Assembly: GCA_002336105.1 (NCBI GenBank)
Contig: DDEQ01000036.1
Coordinates: forward strand, 1-64,000
Source: Chthonomonas sp. UBA1950
Lineage (GTDB): Bacteria > Armatimonadota > Fimbriimonadia > Fimbriimonadales > Fimbriimonadaceae
DNA: 64,000 nt
Direction: 5' to 3'
Positions 16,300 through 25,019 of this stretch are shown piece after piece. Position 1 is the stretch's first letter, and every line of letters begins with the position of its first letter. The notes beneath the pieces were generated by a model, which saw only the letters and a list, made by a program, of their open reading frames with translations, was not told the origin of the DNA and did no database searches. The position numbers and the translations under genes were made by a program.

Positions 16300-17555
16300 T
16301 GGGCTTTTCAGCGAAGAAAACACACGTTGGAATCGACATCGGCCATCACACGATGCAGGCGGCTCAGGTTGACCTAACCTCATCTGGATGGAAGGTCACC
16401 AAGTTGGCGAGCTTTACCACACCGCCAGACTGTGTCCGGGATGGTGTTATCGTCGATATTCCAGCTGTTGCAACTGCCATCAAAGACATGCTTCGCGAAG
16501 CGAAGATTTCAGCTTCACAAGCCCACATTGCTGCCGCGGGAAGCACCGTCTTTGTTCGACCAGTTTCGTTCCCGAAGATGACCGACGCCATCTTGAAGAA
16601 GTCGATTAGGTATGAAGCCGCACGGTTCATTCCTGGCTCCATCGAGGAAAGCTTTATTTCCTACGAAGTGCTCGGATCTTCGGCAGAAGGTGGTTTGGAT
16701 GTTCTTCTTGTCGCAGCGCCAAAGGATGTTGTAGAGTCTCGTGTTGCTGCATGTTCATCGGCTGGACTTGAGGTCGAAACAGTCGATATTGAAGCCTTTG
16801 CTTTGTACCGAGCCCTAGTCGAAATCGAAGGCGGATCTGCAGAGCCAGTGACTCTTGCCATCATCGACATTGGCAGCTCGTCAACTTGCGTTAGCATCAT
16901 CGATAACGGAATCTTTGCTATGAACCGCTTGATTCCGCAAGGCGGCAAGGTGCTAACCGAAGCACTTGCGAGTTACTTCCATTTGTCTCCAGAAGATGCT
17001 GAAGCGGGAAAGGCACAACTCGACCTACGCGAACTACTCAATCCGTGCCAACCCACCGAAAACCCGCCGCTCAGGGTGATTCAGTCCCATGTGGATGACC
17101 TTATTCGAGAGATTCGACGATCTCTGAACTATTTCCAGTCTCAGCAGGGCGAAGGTGCTCAACCCAAGAAGGTTGATCGCATTTTGCTTTCAGGAGGCGC
17201 AGCTCAGTTGCCGGGATTAGCGGTTTATGCAGCCAATAAACTGTCTCTACCAGCTTCAGAAGTCGGAGTATTTGATCATTCAGCGGTTACGCGCGATTCC
17301 TCAAGCGAGAATCGTGGACTAGATTCTGCGATTGCCGTCGGACTGGCGATGCGACCTTACGGCCCATCTGCAATTAAGAAGTCCTTTGGTTCATCGGAAA
17401 AGCCGGCCAAACAAGCTAAGCCAACGAAAGCGCCAAAGGCTGCCAAGACTAGCTCAGAGGATAAGCCCACGAAGCCGAAACCGCCGAAAAAGTCAAAGTT
17501 GAAGCCTAAGATGGAACCCAGCCCAGAAGAGCCAACTGTCGAGGAGGCTGCATAA
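16299..17555 (+). CDS. pilM: PilM, actin-like type IV pilus assembly ATPase
   Basis: This 418-residue protein is a PilM/SHS2 actin-like protein: VGIDIGHHTMQAAQV (phosphate 1), VETVDIEAFALYRALV, LAIIDIGSSSTCVSI (phosphate 2) and RILLSGGAAQLPGL (adenosine motif). PilM sits on the cytoplasmic face and binds the N-terminus of PilN. The last 55 residues are Lys/Pro-rich (KPAKQAKPTKAPKAAK), an unusual tail likely disordered. The stop is 1 base before pilN. Start and length match the family except for the tail. Confidence 0.93.
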   Translation: MGFSAKKTHVGIDIGHHTMQAAQVDLTSSGWKVTKLASFTTPPDCVRDGVIVDIPAVATAIKDMLREAKISASQAHIAAAGSTVFVRPVSFPKMTDAILKKSIRYEAARFIPGSIEESFISYEVLGSSAEGGLDVLLVAAPKDVVESRVAACSSAGLEVETVDIEAFALYRALVEIEGGSAEPVTLAIIDIGSSSTCVSIIDNGIFAMNRLIPQGGKVLTEALASYFHLSPEDAEAGKAQLDLRELLNPCQPTENPPLRVIQSHVDDLIREIRRSLNYFQSQQGEGAQPKKVDRILLSGGAAQLPGLAVYAANKLSLPASEVGVFDHSAVTRDSSSENRGLDSAIAVGLAMRPYGPSAIKKSFGSSEKPAKQAKPTKAPKAAKTSSEDKPTKPKPPKKSKLKPKMEPSPEEPTVEEAA

Positions 17556-17556
17556 C

Positions 17557-18162
17557 ATGCCTTTTGTAAACCTCATTCATGAACAGCGGCAAGAAGCCTT
17601 AAGAACCGCCACGCAAGCAAAAGTGTCGATGATGGCGTTTTTGGGTGCAGCATTTGTCACATGCCTCGGGTTCGGCTTTATCTCATTTCAGAGTGCGTCT
17701 CTCGCTTCAAAGAAGAATGCGCTAGAAGCAGAGATCAAGAAGCAAGAACCAACTGAAAAGACTATCGAAGCTAACAAAAAAGCACTCGATCAGCTCAGAC
17801 CAAGACTTGATACCTTGAAGGATGCTCAAGCTCAAAGCGATAAATGGAGTCGTCTCCTTTCGCATTTAAGTGTGCAAACTCCCGCGCCTGTGTGGTTGAC
17901 CCACATTCGAAGCGAGCAGACCGATATTGAGCATCCCATCTCGATGATCTTAACCGGGCTTTGTAGCGACCAACAGCCGGTTGGCGAATATATGCTGCGC
18001 ATTCAGAATTCGAACGATGTCGAAAATGTCGCTCTGAAGTACACCTCAGAAAAGTCGGGGATGAAGCAAGGTGTGATTGAATTTGAAGTCACTGCCGAAC
18101 TTGCCGGAACGGCTCAGAAGAAACCGAAAGCGGCAGAAACTGGTACGGAGGCCAAAGCTTGA
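17557..18162 (+). CDS. pilN: PilN, inner-membrane pilus alignment protein
   Basis: This 201-residue protein starts MPFVNLIHEQRQEALRTATQ, the PilN INLL-like motif that binds PilM. It is followed by one membrane segment (residues about 24-46), a coiled coil (LEAEIKKQEPTEKTIEANKK) and a ferredoxin-like periplasmic domain (WLTHIRSEQTDIEHPISMIL). It partners with PilO. The stop overlaps pilO by 4 bases. Confidence 0.88.
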   Translation: MPFVNLIHEQRQEALRTATQAKVSMMAFLGAAFVTCLGFGFISFQSASLASKKNALEAEIKKQEPTEKTIEANKKALDQLRPRLDTLKDAQAQSDKWSRLLSHLSVQTPAPVWLTHIRSEQTDIEHPISMILTGLCSDQQPVGEYMLRIQNSNDVENVALKYTSEKSGMKQGVIEFEVTAELAGTAQKKPKAAETGTEAKA

Positions 18163-18758
18163 TGAACTTGCCAAAGCAGAAGCTCTATATGATCATGGCT
18201 GTCATCACTGTCGTGGGTGGCGGTGGATTCCTGTTTTTCCAATGGAATGGTGTAAGCGACCAGGCTGCAAAAGTCAATGCGTTGGCTGCAAAACGCAAAG
18301 ATCCCAAAACCTTAAAGAGCGAACTCGACCAGTCTGAGACAGACAAATCAGATATGGAGGTTAAGCTTGCTCACCTCGAAAAAGGCATCCCAGCTGCGGC
18401 CTATGTACCGACGATGCTTAAGGAACTTCAGGCGACTGGCGAATCCCAAGGGATTCACGTTGTAGGTGTTCGGCCAATACCTCCGAAGATGGATCCGGCC
18501 GCCCAAAAAGCTGCAGCCAAGAAGCCGTACGAAGAGGTTGAGATCGAAGTGAAGGGGCGAGGGAAGTTCGCTGACGCCCTGCGATTCCTCAAGTCGCTCA
18601 ATACCTTCCCAAAGATTGTCGCCGTGAAGACGATTGCCCTCGACCCAAAGACGGATCCAAGTCACCCGGGCACCTATCTGGGACTCGACATGACGGTAAC
18701 TCTGAAGGCGTATTTGTTCAAAGACCAAAGTCAGACGGCGGTGAAGAGCAATGGATGA
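18159..18758 (+). CDS. pilO: PilO, inner-membrane pilus alignment protein
   Basis: This 199-residue protein has one membrane helix near the start (MIMAVITVVGGGGFLFFQW), a coiled coil and a periplasmic PilO domain: AAYVPTMLKELQATGESQGIHVVGVRPIP, then KPYEEVEIEVKGRGKFADALRFL. PilO and PilN dimerise and link PilM to the secretin. It overlaps pilN by 4 bases and the next gene by 8. The family call rests on order, topology and the closing beta-alpha-beta pattern. Confidence 0.88.
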   Translation: MMNLPKQKLYMIMAVITVVGGGGFLFFQWNGVSDQAAKVNALAAKRKDPKTLKSELDQSETDKSDMEVKLAHLEKGIPAAAYVPTMLKELQATGESQGIHVVGVRPIPPKMDPAAQKAAAKKPYEEVEIEVKGRGKFADALRFLKSLNTFPKIVAVKTIALDPKTDPSHPGTYLGLDMTVTLKAYLFKDQSQTAVKSNG

Positions 18759-19362
18759 TAAGAAGAAAATGACCGTCCTCCTCGCTCTCGTCGGTGTGAT
18801 CTTCGCCGTCGGAGCATTCAATTTCATTGGCGGAGGCTCGACACCTCCCCCTGTGGTTGAAAAGAAGAAGGATGACAAGAAGGCTGGAACAGAGCCCGAA
18901 GGACCAAAGAATCCTCAGGTGGCGAATATGCTCGCCATGCGTGATCCTTTCGAAGCGCCAGTTGAAACTCAGGTGGCAACAGCTGAGCCGAAGACCAACA
19001 CAATAACCCCGTTACCCAAGGCTTCGGCCAAGCCAAAACCAGCGCCGGTACCTATCGTGGGGGCCTTGAAGCCTTTGCCACTGCCCATCGTTGCCTCAAA
19101 TGGTGGAATGCGTCCACTCTCGACCGAAGGGCCTAATCTACCAACGGAGCCTCCAAAGCCAGCAATTAGTCTTCGTGGGATTATTGTTGGGCCGAACCCG
19201 GCGGCCGTCATCGAGATCGGCGGAATCGAGCGAGTAGTTGAGCGCGGTACCTCAATCGACAACGACACTTTTATTCAATCAATTGAGACTTCGGCGATTG
19301 TAATCAAACGCCGTGGTAAGACTCAGCGCATTGCGTTGGGAGGAAATGGACTTGGGAAATAG
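18751..19362 (+). CDS. PilP-like periplasmic linker protein of pilus operon
   Basis: This 203-residue protein has an N-terminal membrane segment (LLALVGVIFAVGAFNFIGG), a long Pro-rich linker (residues 30-135) and a small beta domain at the end (ISLRGIIVGPNPAAVIEIGGIERVVERGTSID, then IETSAIVIKRRGK). This is the layout of PilP/GspC homology-region proteins that join the PilN-PilO frame to the secretin. It has no lipobox, unlike typical PilP, and is anchored by a helix as in GspC. Position between pilO and the secretin supports the call. Confidence 0.75.
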   Translation: MDDKKKMTVLLALVGVIFAVGAFNFIGGGSTPPPVVEKKKDDKKAGTEPEGPKNPQVANMLAMRDPFEAPVETQVATAEPKTNTITPLPKASAKPKPAPVPIVGALKPLPLPIVASNGGMRPLSTEGPNLPTEPPKPAISLRGIIVGPNPAAVIEIGGIERVVERGTSIDNDTFIQSIETSAIVIKRRGKTQRIALGGNGLGK

Positions 19363-21931
19363 ATACAAAGCGTGGATGACCACCGGTCTTATCACTGCAC
19401 TGGCGGTAACTTCAAGTGCCCAGGTGCTAAAGAAGGTTGTCGTGACCGGCGACAAGTTGAACATTGTCGGAACCGACCTCGATTCACCAAAGATAAGCCA
19501 TAACGGCAAGATCTGGGATATTGAGTTTGGTGCAAAGCTACAGGGTAAGGCGAGCTACAGAAAGGTTCGATCGAATGGCGTTCGGTATGTCTGCTGGGGA
19601 TGGATTCAAGCGAAGCCTCCTGTGGTTCGCGTCCGTGTAGTGCTCGATAAAGAGGGCGATATGCCAGCGATAAGCCTGAACGATACGCCGCTGGAGGGTG
19701 CCAAGGAGGCAACAGATAATCCTGTTCTTGCTGAGGCCAAAACAAAGGAGCCTTCGTATGTTGATCCCCATCCTATGGCTGAACCAAGACTTGACCCGAT
19801 CGTACCGATCAGCCGAGCTTCAGGGAATGTTCTATCAACGCCTTCTGAACCAACTGCGCCAGCCAAGGTAGCTATTTCGCTGAATTTCACTGACACTGAT
19901 ATCGTTCAGATTCTCCGGGCGATCGCAGTTCAGTCCCATGCAAACATCGTCACGTCGCCAGAGGTTAAAGGCAAGCTAACTGTCAATTTGCAGAACGTCA
20001 GTATTGAAGACGCGCTTCGAATTGTCACCGCAATGTCTGGGGTGCAGTTTGCCGAGGTAAGCGGATCGTATTTGGTGGCTCCCGTAGGTAAGTTGGCGGA
20101 GATCGTTAGTCTTGTCAAGAACCTGGCACCTGAAGCGCTTCCTGCCCTAGAAACTCGATTGGTCAACGTCTTTAGTGGTGACCTAAGTGCCATCCGGGCA
20201 GCGATGCTCAAGACTATCGACATGACTCCGGCTGATGGGCTCATCAAGCCTTATCAGGTTTTGCTGCCGTCTGACGAAGTAAAATTGAGCAAATCTGATA
20301 CGAAGCAGCAAGCGCCGAAAGAAGGCGACAAAGACGGAGTACAAAGCCCTGGTTCTAACCTGGAGTTGACCGCCGCAAAGAATATCGGTGAAGCGGCTAC
20401 GTCAATCAAAGGTTCAAAGACTGAGGAAATCGCTCTAAAGGGCTTGAAAGATCAATACCTTTTGATCATTGGTCCTTCCGGTGTTGGCATGACCGAGATG
20501 GAGCGTCGAATCCACGAACTGGATATGGCGATCGCATCTGCTTACGGTATTTCGATTCCGACCACAAACGGCGCAAATCCGCTGATGCGGGAAACCTATA
20601 AGCTCAAATCGGAGATCATGGCGACCGACTTGGTTCGCACTCTGGCCACTGGCGCAGACAACTTTAGAGCGAACGTAGACCTCTACCCTACACCCAAAGA
20701 ATTCCTGAACCAGCAGATCGTGGTTGTTGGCCGTAAGGCGAACGTAGATCGCATGATGCTTATGCTGGCAGATCTGGACGTGGCTGGATACGGACGTGAG
20801 CTTCAAGTTTATGATGTCAAGAACACAGATCCGAGAAGCCTTCGTGAGACCTTGGTGGCCCAAGTTCGAGGTTTGAGGGTCGCAATAGCCCCGATTACAG
20901 TCGCGACATTCGATGTGTACAAGGAAGGCAAAACCACTTCCCAGTCAAACGAAGTCGTCAGCGAAGGCCCTCAACAAGCAAAAACAGGTACCTCTGGAGG
21001 CGATCAAGCTCAACAACAGACTCAAAAGAAGAACGATGACTATGCTTCTCTAGAGCAACCGTTTGATCGACAAGAATTAGTTGCTCAGCCTATGCGGTTG
21101 ATTCTGCGTGGAACAAAAGATCAACTAGACGAAGCAGCAAAGCTCATCACGATGCTTGATGTCGCGCCTAAGCAAGTGGCCATCGACCTTCGGGTGATGG
21201 AGCTAACCCACGAACAGGCAGTGCAGGCGGGTATCGACTGGAGCATCTTCACCGGGGGTGCCGTGAAGTTCATTCGTCTTAACAACGCTCAGGACACGGT
21301 TGGAAATTCGATTGGTGCTCATATAAGCGCACCGAATTTTGCTGGGGACGTCGTCGCTACTCTTGACAAGATTTCGACGAAAACGAACCTGATCGCTCGA
21401 CCTAACATGGTGGCCCTCGACGGTCGACAATCCGAAGTGTTTGTCGGTGACGAGGTTCGGTATATCGAATCGATTACGACGAGCCAAAACGGTCCGACAA
21501 TCACGACGGGCAAAGTGGCGGTTGGAGTGCGATTGTCGGTACTGCCGCGTGTCGGATCTGACGGCACCATCACCATGGATCTGCGTCCAAGGTTGACACT
21601 TCTGAAGGGATACACCGATGTTCCGGGAGGTGGAAAGCTGCCGCAAACTAGCGCTCGTGTCGCCCAAAGCACAGTGGCACTGAAGAATGGCGAGACGCTT
21701 GCCATTGGAGGTTTGATCCAAGACACGGACCGAAAAGACTGGACCGGCGTGCCTTTCCTGATGGATTTACCCGTTTTGGGCCCGATCTTCAGAAAGACAA
21801 CCAACACGCGAAACCGGACGGAAATCGTCATTTTCGTGACAGCCCGGATGGTGGAAGGAGCGGTTGGTAACGACGTGAAAACACTTCCGATTCAGAACAA
21901 TCCCAATTTCAAACTCAAGGGGGGAAACTAA
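19346..21931 (+). CDS. pilQ: Secretin PilQ/GspD-family outer-membrane channel
   Basis: I choose the ATG at 19346 (861 residues), directly after GGGAGG. The more upstream ATG at 19313 lies in the preceding gene. The order is: signal peptide to about residue 25, an AMIN-like domain (KKVVVTGDKLNIVGTDL), an STN domain (about residues 180-255, ISLNFTDTDIVQILRAIAVQ), N1-type domains, and the secretin core from about 600 (VAIDLRVMELTHEQAVQAGI) ending VPFLMDLPVLGPIFR with the C-terminal TEIVIFVTARMV. Secretins form the outer-membrane gate for pili or secretion. A Gln-rich insertion (about residues 540-570) is notable. Confidence 0.92.
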   Translation: MDLGNRYKAWMTTGLITALAVTSSAQVLKKVVVTGDKLNIVGTDLDSPKISHNGKIWDIEFGAKLQGKASYRKVRSNGVRYVCWGWIQAKPPVVRVRVVLDKEGDMPAISLNDTPLEGAKEATDNPVLAEAKTKEPSYVDPHPMAEPRLDPIVPISRASGNVLSTPSEPTAPAKVAISLNFTDTDIVQILRAIAVQSHANIVTSPEVKGKLTVNLQNVSIEDALRIVTAMSGVQFAEVSGSYLVAPVGKLAEIVSLVKNLAPEALPALETRLVNVFSGDLSAIRAAMLKTIDMTPADGLIKPYQVLLPSDEVKLSKSDTKQQAPKEGDKDGVQSPGSNLELTAAKNIGEAATSIKGSKTEEIALKGLKDQYLLIIGPSGVGMTEMERRIHELDMAIASAYGISIPTTNGANPLMRETYKLKSEIMATDLVRTLATGADNFRANVDLYPTPKEFLNQQIVVVGRKANVDRMMLMLADLDVAGYGRELQVYDVKNTDPRSLRETLVAQVRGLRVAIAPITVATFDVYKEGKTTSQSNEVVSEGPQQAKTGTSGGDQAQQQTQKKNDDYASLEQPFDRQELVAQPMRLILRGTKDQLDEAAKLITMLDVAPKQVAIDLRVMELTHEQAVQAGIDWSIFTGGAVKFIRLNNAQDTVGNSIGAHISAPNFAGDVVATLDKISTKTNLIARPNMVALDGRQSEVFVGDEVRYIESITTSQNGPTITTGKVAVGVRLSVLPRVGSDGTITMDLRPRLTLLKGYTDVPGGGKLPQTSARVAQSTVALKNGETLAIGGLIQDTDRKDWTGVPFLMDLPVLGPIFRKTTNTRNRTEIVIFVTARMVEGAVGNDVKTLPIQNNPNFKLKGGN

Positions 21932-21932
21932 C

Positions 21933-22340
21933 TTGCTCAAGAAAGCACTACTCGCATTCGGAATTGCAACTCTTACTATAGGCTGTGGCGGCTCGGGAGA
22001 TTTCCAGGCTGGAACATACGCCAGCATTTACCGGGGAGCCTATTCAGGGACTTGGTCCAGTGCAACACTGGGAGAACACGGCACGATTTCCTTTAGGGTT
22101 TCAGATAACGGAGCTGTAAACGGAACACTTGCCAGAACAAGTGATTCTGGCAACCTGGTTGGCACCATCGACCACACCGGACGACTCTATGCGACTGCAG
22201 GAGCATCTAGTGGTGCCGGAACATATATGATCAGCGGCACCGTTGTGTTGCAATCGGGGCACTTACTCAGTAACTTCACCTTCAACTATATGGGTGTGGA
22301 CTACGGCGGAACATTCGATACAACCCCATCGGGAAGTTAG
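21933..22340 (+). CDS. Small lipoprotein following secretin
   Basis: This 135-residue lipoprotein starts at TTG (21933), 1 base after the secretin stop, with GGGGGAAA 8 bases upstream. The signal ends in IGC (lipidated Cys18). The mature part is a beta-rich repeat-like domain (YSGTWSSATLGEHGTISFRVSDNGAVNGTLA) that looks like the calcium-free autotransporter-adhesin/barwin-like strands seen in small outer-membrane proteins. I do not recognise a named family. Its place suggests a pilotin-like or accessory role for the secretin, which is inference. Confidence 0.7.
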   Translation: MLKKALLAFGIATLTIGCGGSGDFQAGTYASIYRGAYSGTWSSATLGEHGTISFRVSDNGAVNGTLARTSDSGNLVGTIDHTGRLYATAGASSGAGTYMISGTVVLQSGHLLSNFTFNYMGVDYGGTFDTTPSGS

Positions 22341-22355
22341 GACAGAGCGACGAAC

Positions 22356-23375
22356 ATGAAAGGACTCAATTATCGATACATTGCCGCCGCAGCTGCGGCC
22401 GTATTTTACGCACTTGCCGGTTGCGGCGGCGGTGGCTCCAGCATCGGAACCGGATACTCTGATCCTCCGACTCCTGTCGATCCAGTCAACTTCGTTCCAA
22501 CAGGTCCAGGCGTTCCTGGAGGTACCTCGACAAAGCCGTTTGCCGCTGGCAACTCCTTCGTCTACGAGGTTCAGGGAACAATCACAAAAGACGTGACCGT
22601 TGGTGGAAGCACTACGACCGTGAATTCCAACGTTACCGGCACCGATACTATCACATTCACGATGGATTACAACACGTCGGCGGCGATGCCATTTCCTATG
22701 TTGAAAATGACGGAAAAGCTGACCTATATTGCTTCTTCGCTCAGCAACCTGCCCATTGTAGAAATCACGGAAGTTTATTACGTTCTTGAGAACGATAGTC
22801 TAGGAAACCCGTGCTATGTGGAGAAAGGCCGGCGAGATCTGGACCTGATCACCTTCAGTAATGAAAGTTTGCCCGCGATTCCAACGACTTGGAGCAGGGC
22901 AGCGAACACAGGTGGAAAGCTCACATTTACCGCAACCGACAAAGCGTACACCGTCCCTGGACACGCTTTTGCGAGCACAACCGAAGTTTCGACTGCGTTG
23001 GCTGTTTTGGGAGAAGATGTTCTCACAAGCACAGTCAGCGGTGCGCCGTTCTACACCTGGAAATGTTCGAAGAGCGAGCACAGCATTGTTAACATTGACG
23101 TTCGTTCGATCCTCCCTCCCTATGGTAACGAGGAACTCTGGGATGGTTTCGTGATGAGACGCGAGCGACAGCTCGATGGAACGGAATGGTGGAGCCCATC
23201 CATTGCAACCTATGCGAAGCGAAACCTTACGATCAACGATACGATGACCGTTCTAACCTCATGGTCTTACACGCCGGCAAGCTCAGGCACACCCGAGTCG
23301 TGGACATTGGGCCGAAGGACCGAACACGCCACGCTCAACTTGAGCATGGTGTTGAGATCCTATAACGTGAATTAG
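22356..23375 (+). CDS. Large lipoprotein at end of pilus operon
   Basis: This 339-residue protein has a signal ending ALAGC (Cys23) and a Gly/Pro linker. The rest is a beta-rich domain with long strand runs (NSFVYEVQGTITKDVTVGGS, DTITFTMDYNTS) and no recognised family. It lies 15 bases after the previous lipoprotein gene, so it is probably the last gene of the pil operon. Its stop overlaps by 4 bases that of the convergent pseudopilin gene. Function unknown. Confidence 0.7.
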   Translation: MKGLNYRYIAAAAAAVFYALAGCGGGGSSIGTGYSDPPTPVDPVNFVPTGPGVPGGTSTKPFAAGNSFVYEVQGTITKDVTVGGSTTTVNSNVTGTDTITFTMDYNTSAAMPFPMLKMTEKLTYIASSLSNLPIVEITEVYYVLENDSLGNPCYVEKGRRDLDLITFSNESLPAIPTTWSRAANTGGKLTFTATDKAYTVPGHAFASTTEVSTALAVLGEDVLTSTVSGAPFYTWKCSKSEHSIVNIDVRSILPPYGNEELWDGFVMRRERQLDGTEWWSPSIATYAKRNLTINDTMTVLTSWSYTPASSGTPESWTLGRRTEHATLNLSMVLRSYNVN

Positions 23376-24256
23376 CGGGGATTCCATCGGTACCGACGCG
23401 AATCGGTGATCGGACCACCCCAGTTAGGAAGGACGGCACAACCGTCTGCAACGTTATCGATATGAAGGCTGATGGCTCCACCATCGGCCTTTGTTGCGTT
23501 GGCGCGATCTCGATGCCATGGGTAAACGCCACCGTATTGAGTTGGTGATTGTTCGTTTTGGCTATCCCAACCTTGAACAGGTTCGAACACTTCGACCGGA
23601 GAGCTTGGACGAGAAACGATACTCTCGACAAAGGTATCCACCATCCGTCCGTTCATATTCTCATAGCGGCAAGGTGGTGAAACGATCCAACTACCGCCAC
23701 CACTCGGTTTGCCGTCCTTCAGCTCCCATACCGAGTCGATAAAAACGATCATCTTGCTTGGCTCAAGAAGACTAGAAGCGCCTCTTGGCTGGGGAAGCCA
23801 TCCCTCATATCGATGGACGATTGGAGTTAAAAACTGAAAATTGTAGCCAGCATTCGTGTGCATCGAAGCGGAGTAATACTGACTATACAGATCACCAGGC
23901 ACCAGGTCTTTGTCAAAACTCGCGTTCGGGTCATAGTCGTTAGTCGCATCCGAGGGGCATTGGAATACCGAAAACGTCTTGATATAAGGAAGCAAGAGCT
24001 GAACCCACGTGCGGTCATTCTTGGAATTGGGTGAAGACCCACCTTGGTAGTTGATGATCACATAGGTGTCATCGTATTCAGACTGGTACATGCTGGAAGC
24101 CATGCCGATCTGTCGCATGTTTGATAAACATACGACTTTTTTGCTGCTGGCTTTGGCAGCAGCAAAAACTGGAAAGAGAATCGCTGCTAACACGGCAATG
24201 ATGCCAATGACTGCAAGCAACTCAATCAGTGTATAGGCGTGGCAAAATTTTCGCAC
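23372..24256 (-). CDS. Type II/IV pseudopilin, H-x9-DG type
   Basis: This 294-residue protein has a short basic leader and a class III signal (HAYTLIELLAVIGIIAVLAA), cleaved after Ala in place of the usual Gly. A long hydrophobic helix follows, then a globular domain with CPSDATNDYDP and the closing TKADGGAISLH motif that corresponds to the H-x9-DG C-terminal motif of this group. Such proteins are processed by a prepilin peptidase and assembled by pilus or secretion machinery. Convergent with the pil operon, whose products would assemble it. Confidence 0.88.
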   Translation of the reverse strand: MRKFCHAYTLIELLAVIGIIAVLAAILFPVFAAAKASSKKVVCLSNMRQIGMASSMYQSEYDDTYVIINYQGGSSPNSKNDRTWVQLLLPYIKTFSVFQCPSDATNDYDPNASFDKDLVPGDLYSQYYSASMHTNAGYNFQFLTPIVHRYEGWLPQPRGASSLLEPSKMIVFIDSVWELKDGKPSGGGSWIVSPPCRYENMNGRMVDTFVESIVSRPSSPVEVFEPVQGWDSQNEQSPTQYGGVYPWHRDRANATKADGGAISLHIDNVADGCAVLPNWGGPITDSRRYRWNPR

Positions 24257-24293
24257 GAAAGTGGAAATGAAACACGTTTATTATATCGGCGTT

Positions 24294-25019
24294 CTACCAC
24301 TGACACAAGTTAAGTGTGTGAATATGTCCGATTGATTCAAATCCCTGGCGTGAATACCAGGAGATCAGGCTTTGTTCACACTGCAAGGTGAAGGGCTTTT
24401 CGGTTTCAGCGCAAAGTCGTTGAAGGATTTTCGTGCCCAGCCCACGGTTACGGGCGCTTGGCTTGACGCCAAGATTGTATATGCCAGTTACGCTTGATTC
24501 TGGGCGAAGCATAACTCCTGCGAGAAGTTCCTGACCGTAAGCACGAAGTTCGCCCCCCTGAGCTTCGGCCAAACTCTCGGCTGCTTCTGCCCGAAATCGT
24601 TCTGTCTGCCGGGGATAAAACAGGTTTGCCAAGAAGCGTGCAATTTCCAGTCCTCCACTCGCATTTCGTGGCGGATGTTCACTTGGCTGGGTATCTGTTG
24701 GCCGTCCGATCAATATTGAGAGCTTGCCTGAAACAGCGAATCCAGCCCTAGCAAGTATCTCCAGGCTAGTCTGGTCGATCGTTTGACTCACAAAGTAAAT
24801 CTGAAATCGAATGCGAGAGGAAGCGATTTCTGCCAACTCTCTTGCAGTCCACGGGCTGATGGTGTGACAGAGGGCATAGTTTGCCATCGGTTTGCCAGAT
24901 TGACTTTCAGCCAAAACGTACCCCTCACCATTTGAGATAACGGCGTCATCGATGGTGTGGGATAGCGACAGATAAGTCGATTTAAGGTTCTCGAAAGCGA
25001 GGTCAAAAGCCGAAATCAC
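24294..25019 (-). CDS. GNAT-family N-acetyltransferase
   Basis: I choose a GTG start at 25019, which overlaps the upstream hydrolase stop by 4 bases (GTGA), giving 241 residues. The open frame upstream to 25178 lies within the hydrolase gene. The C-terminal half has the GNAT core: VTGIYNLGVKPSARNRGLGTKILQRLC (acetyl-CoA loop RNRGLGT), LQCEQSLISWYSRQGFESIG. The N-terminal half resembles a degenerate second GNAT fold. The acceptor is unknown. Translational coupling to the hydrolase is likely. Confidence 0.82.
   Translation of the reverse strand: MISAFDLAFENLKSTYLSLSHTIDDAVISNGEGYVLAESQSGKPMANYALCHTISPWTARELAEIASSRIRFQIYFVSQTIDQTSLEILARAGFAVSGKLSILIGRPTDTQPSEHPPRNASGGLEIARFLANLFYPRQTERFRAEAAESLAEAQGGELRAYGQELLAGVMLRPESSVTGIYNLGVKPSARNRGLGTKILQRLCAETEKPFTLQCEQSLISWYSRQGFESIGHIHTLNLCQW

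Noticed and set aside
21203..21831. Two long minus-strand frames in the secretin gene
   Set aside because: Shadows of the secretin core; composition typical of antisense frames.
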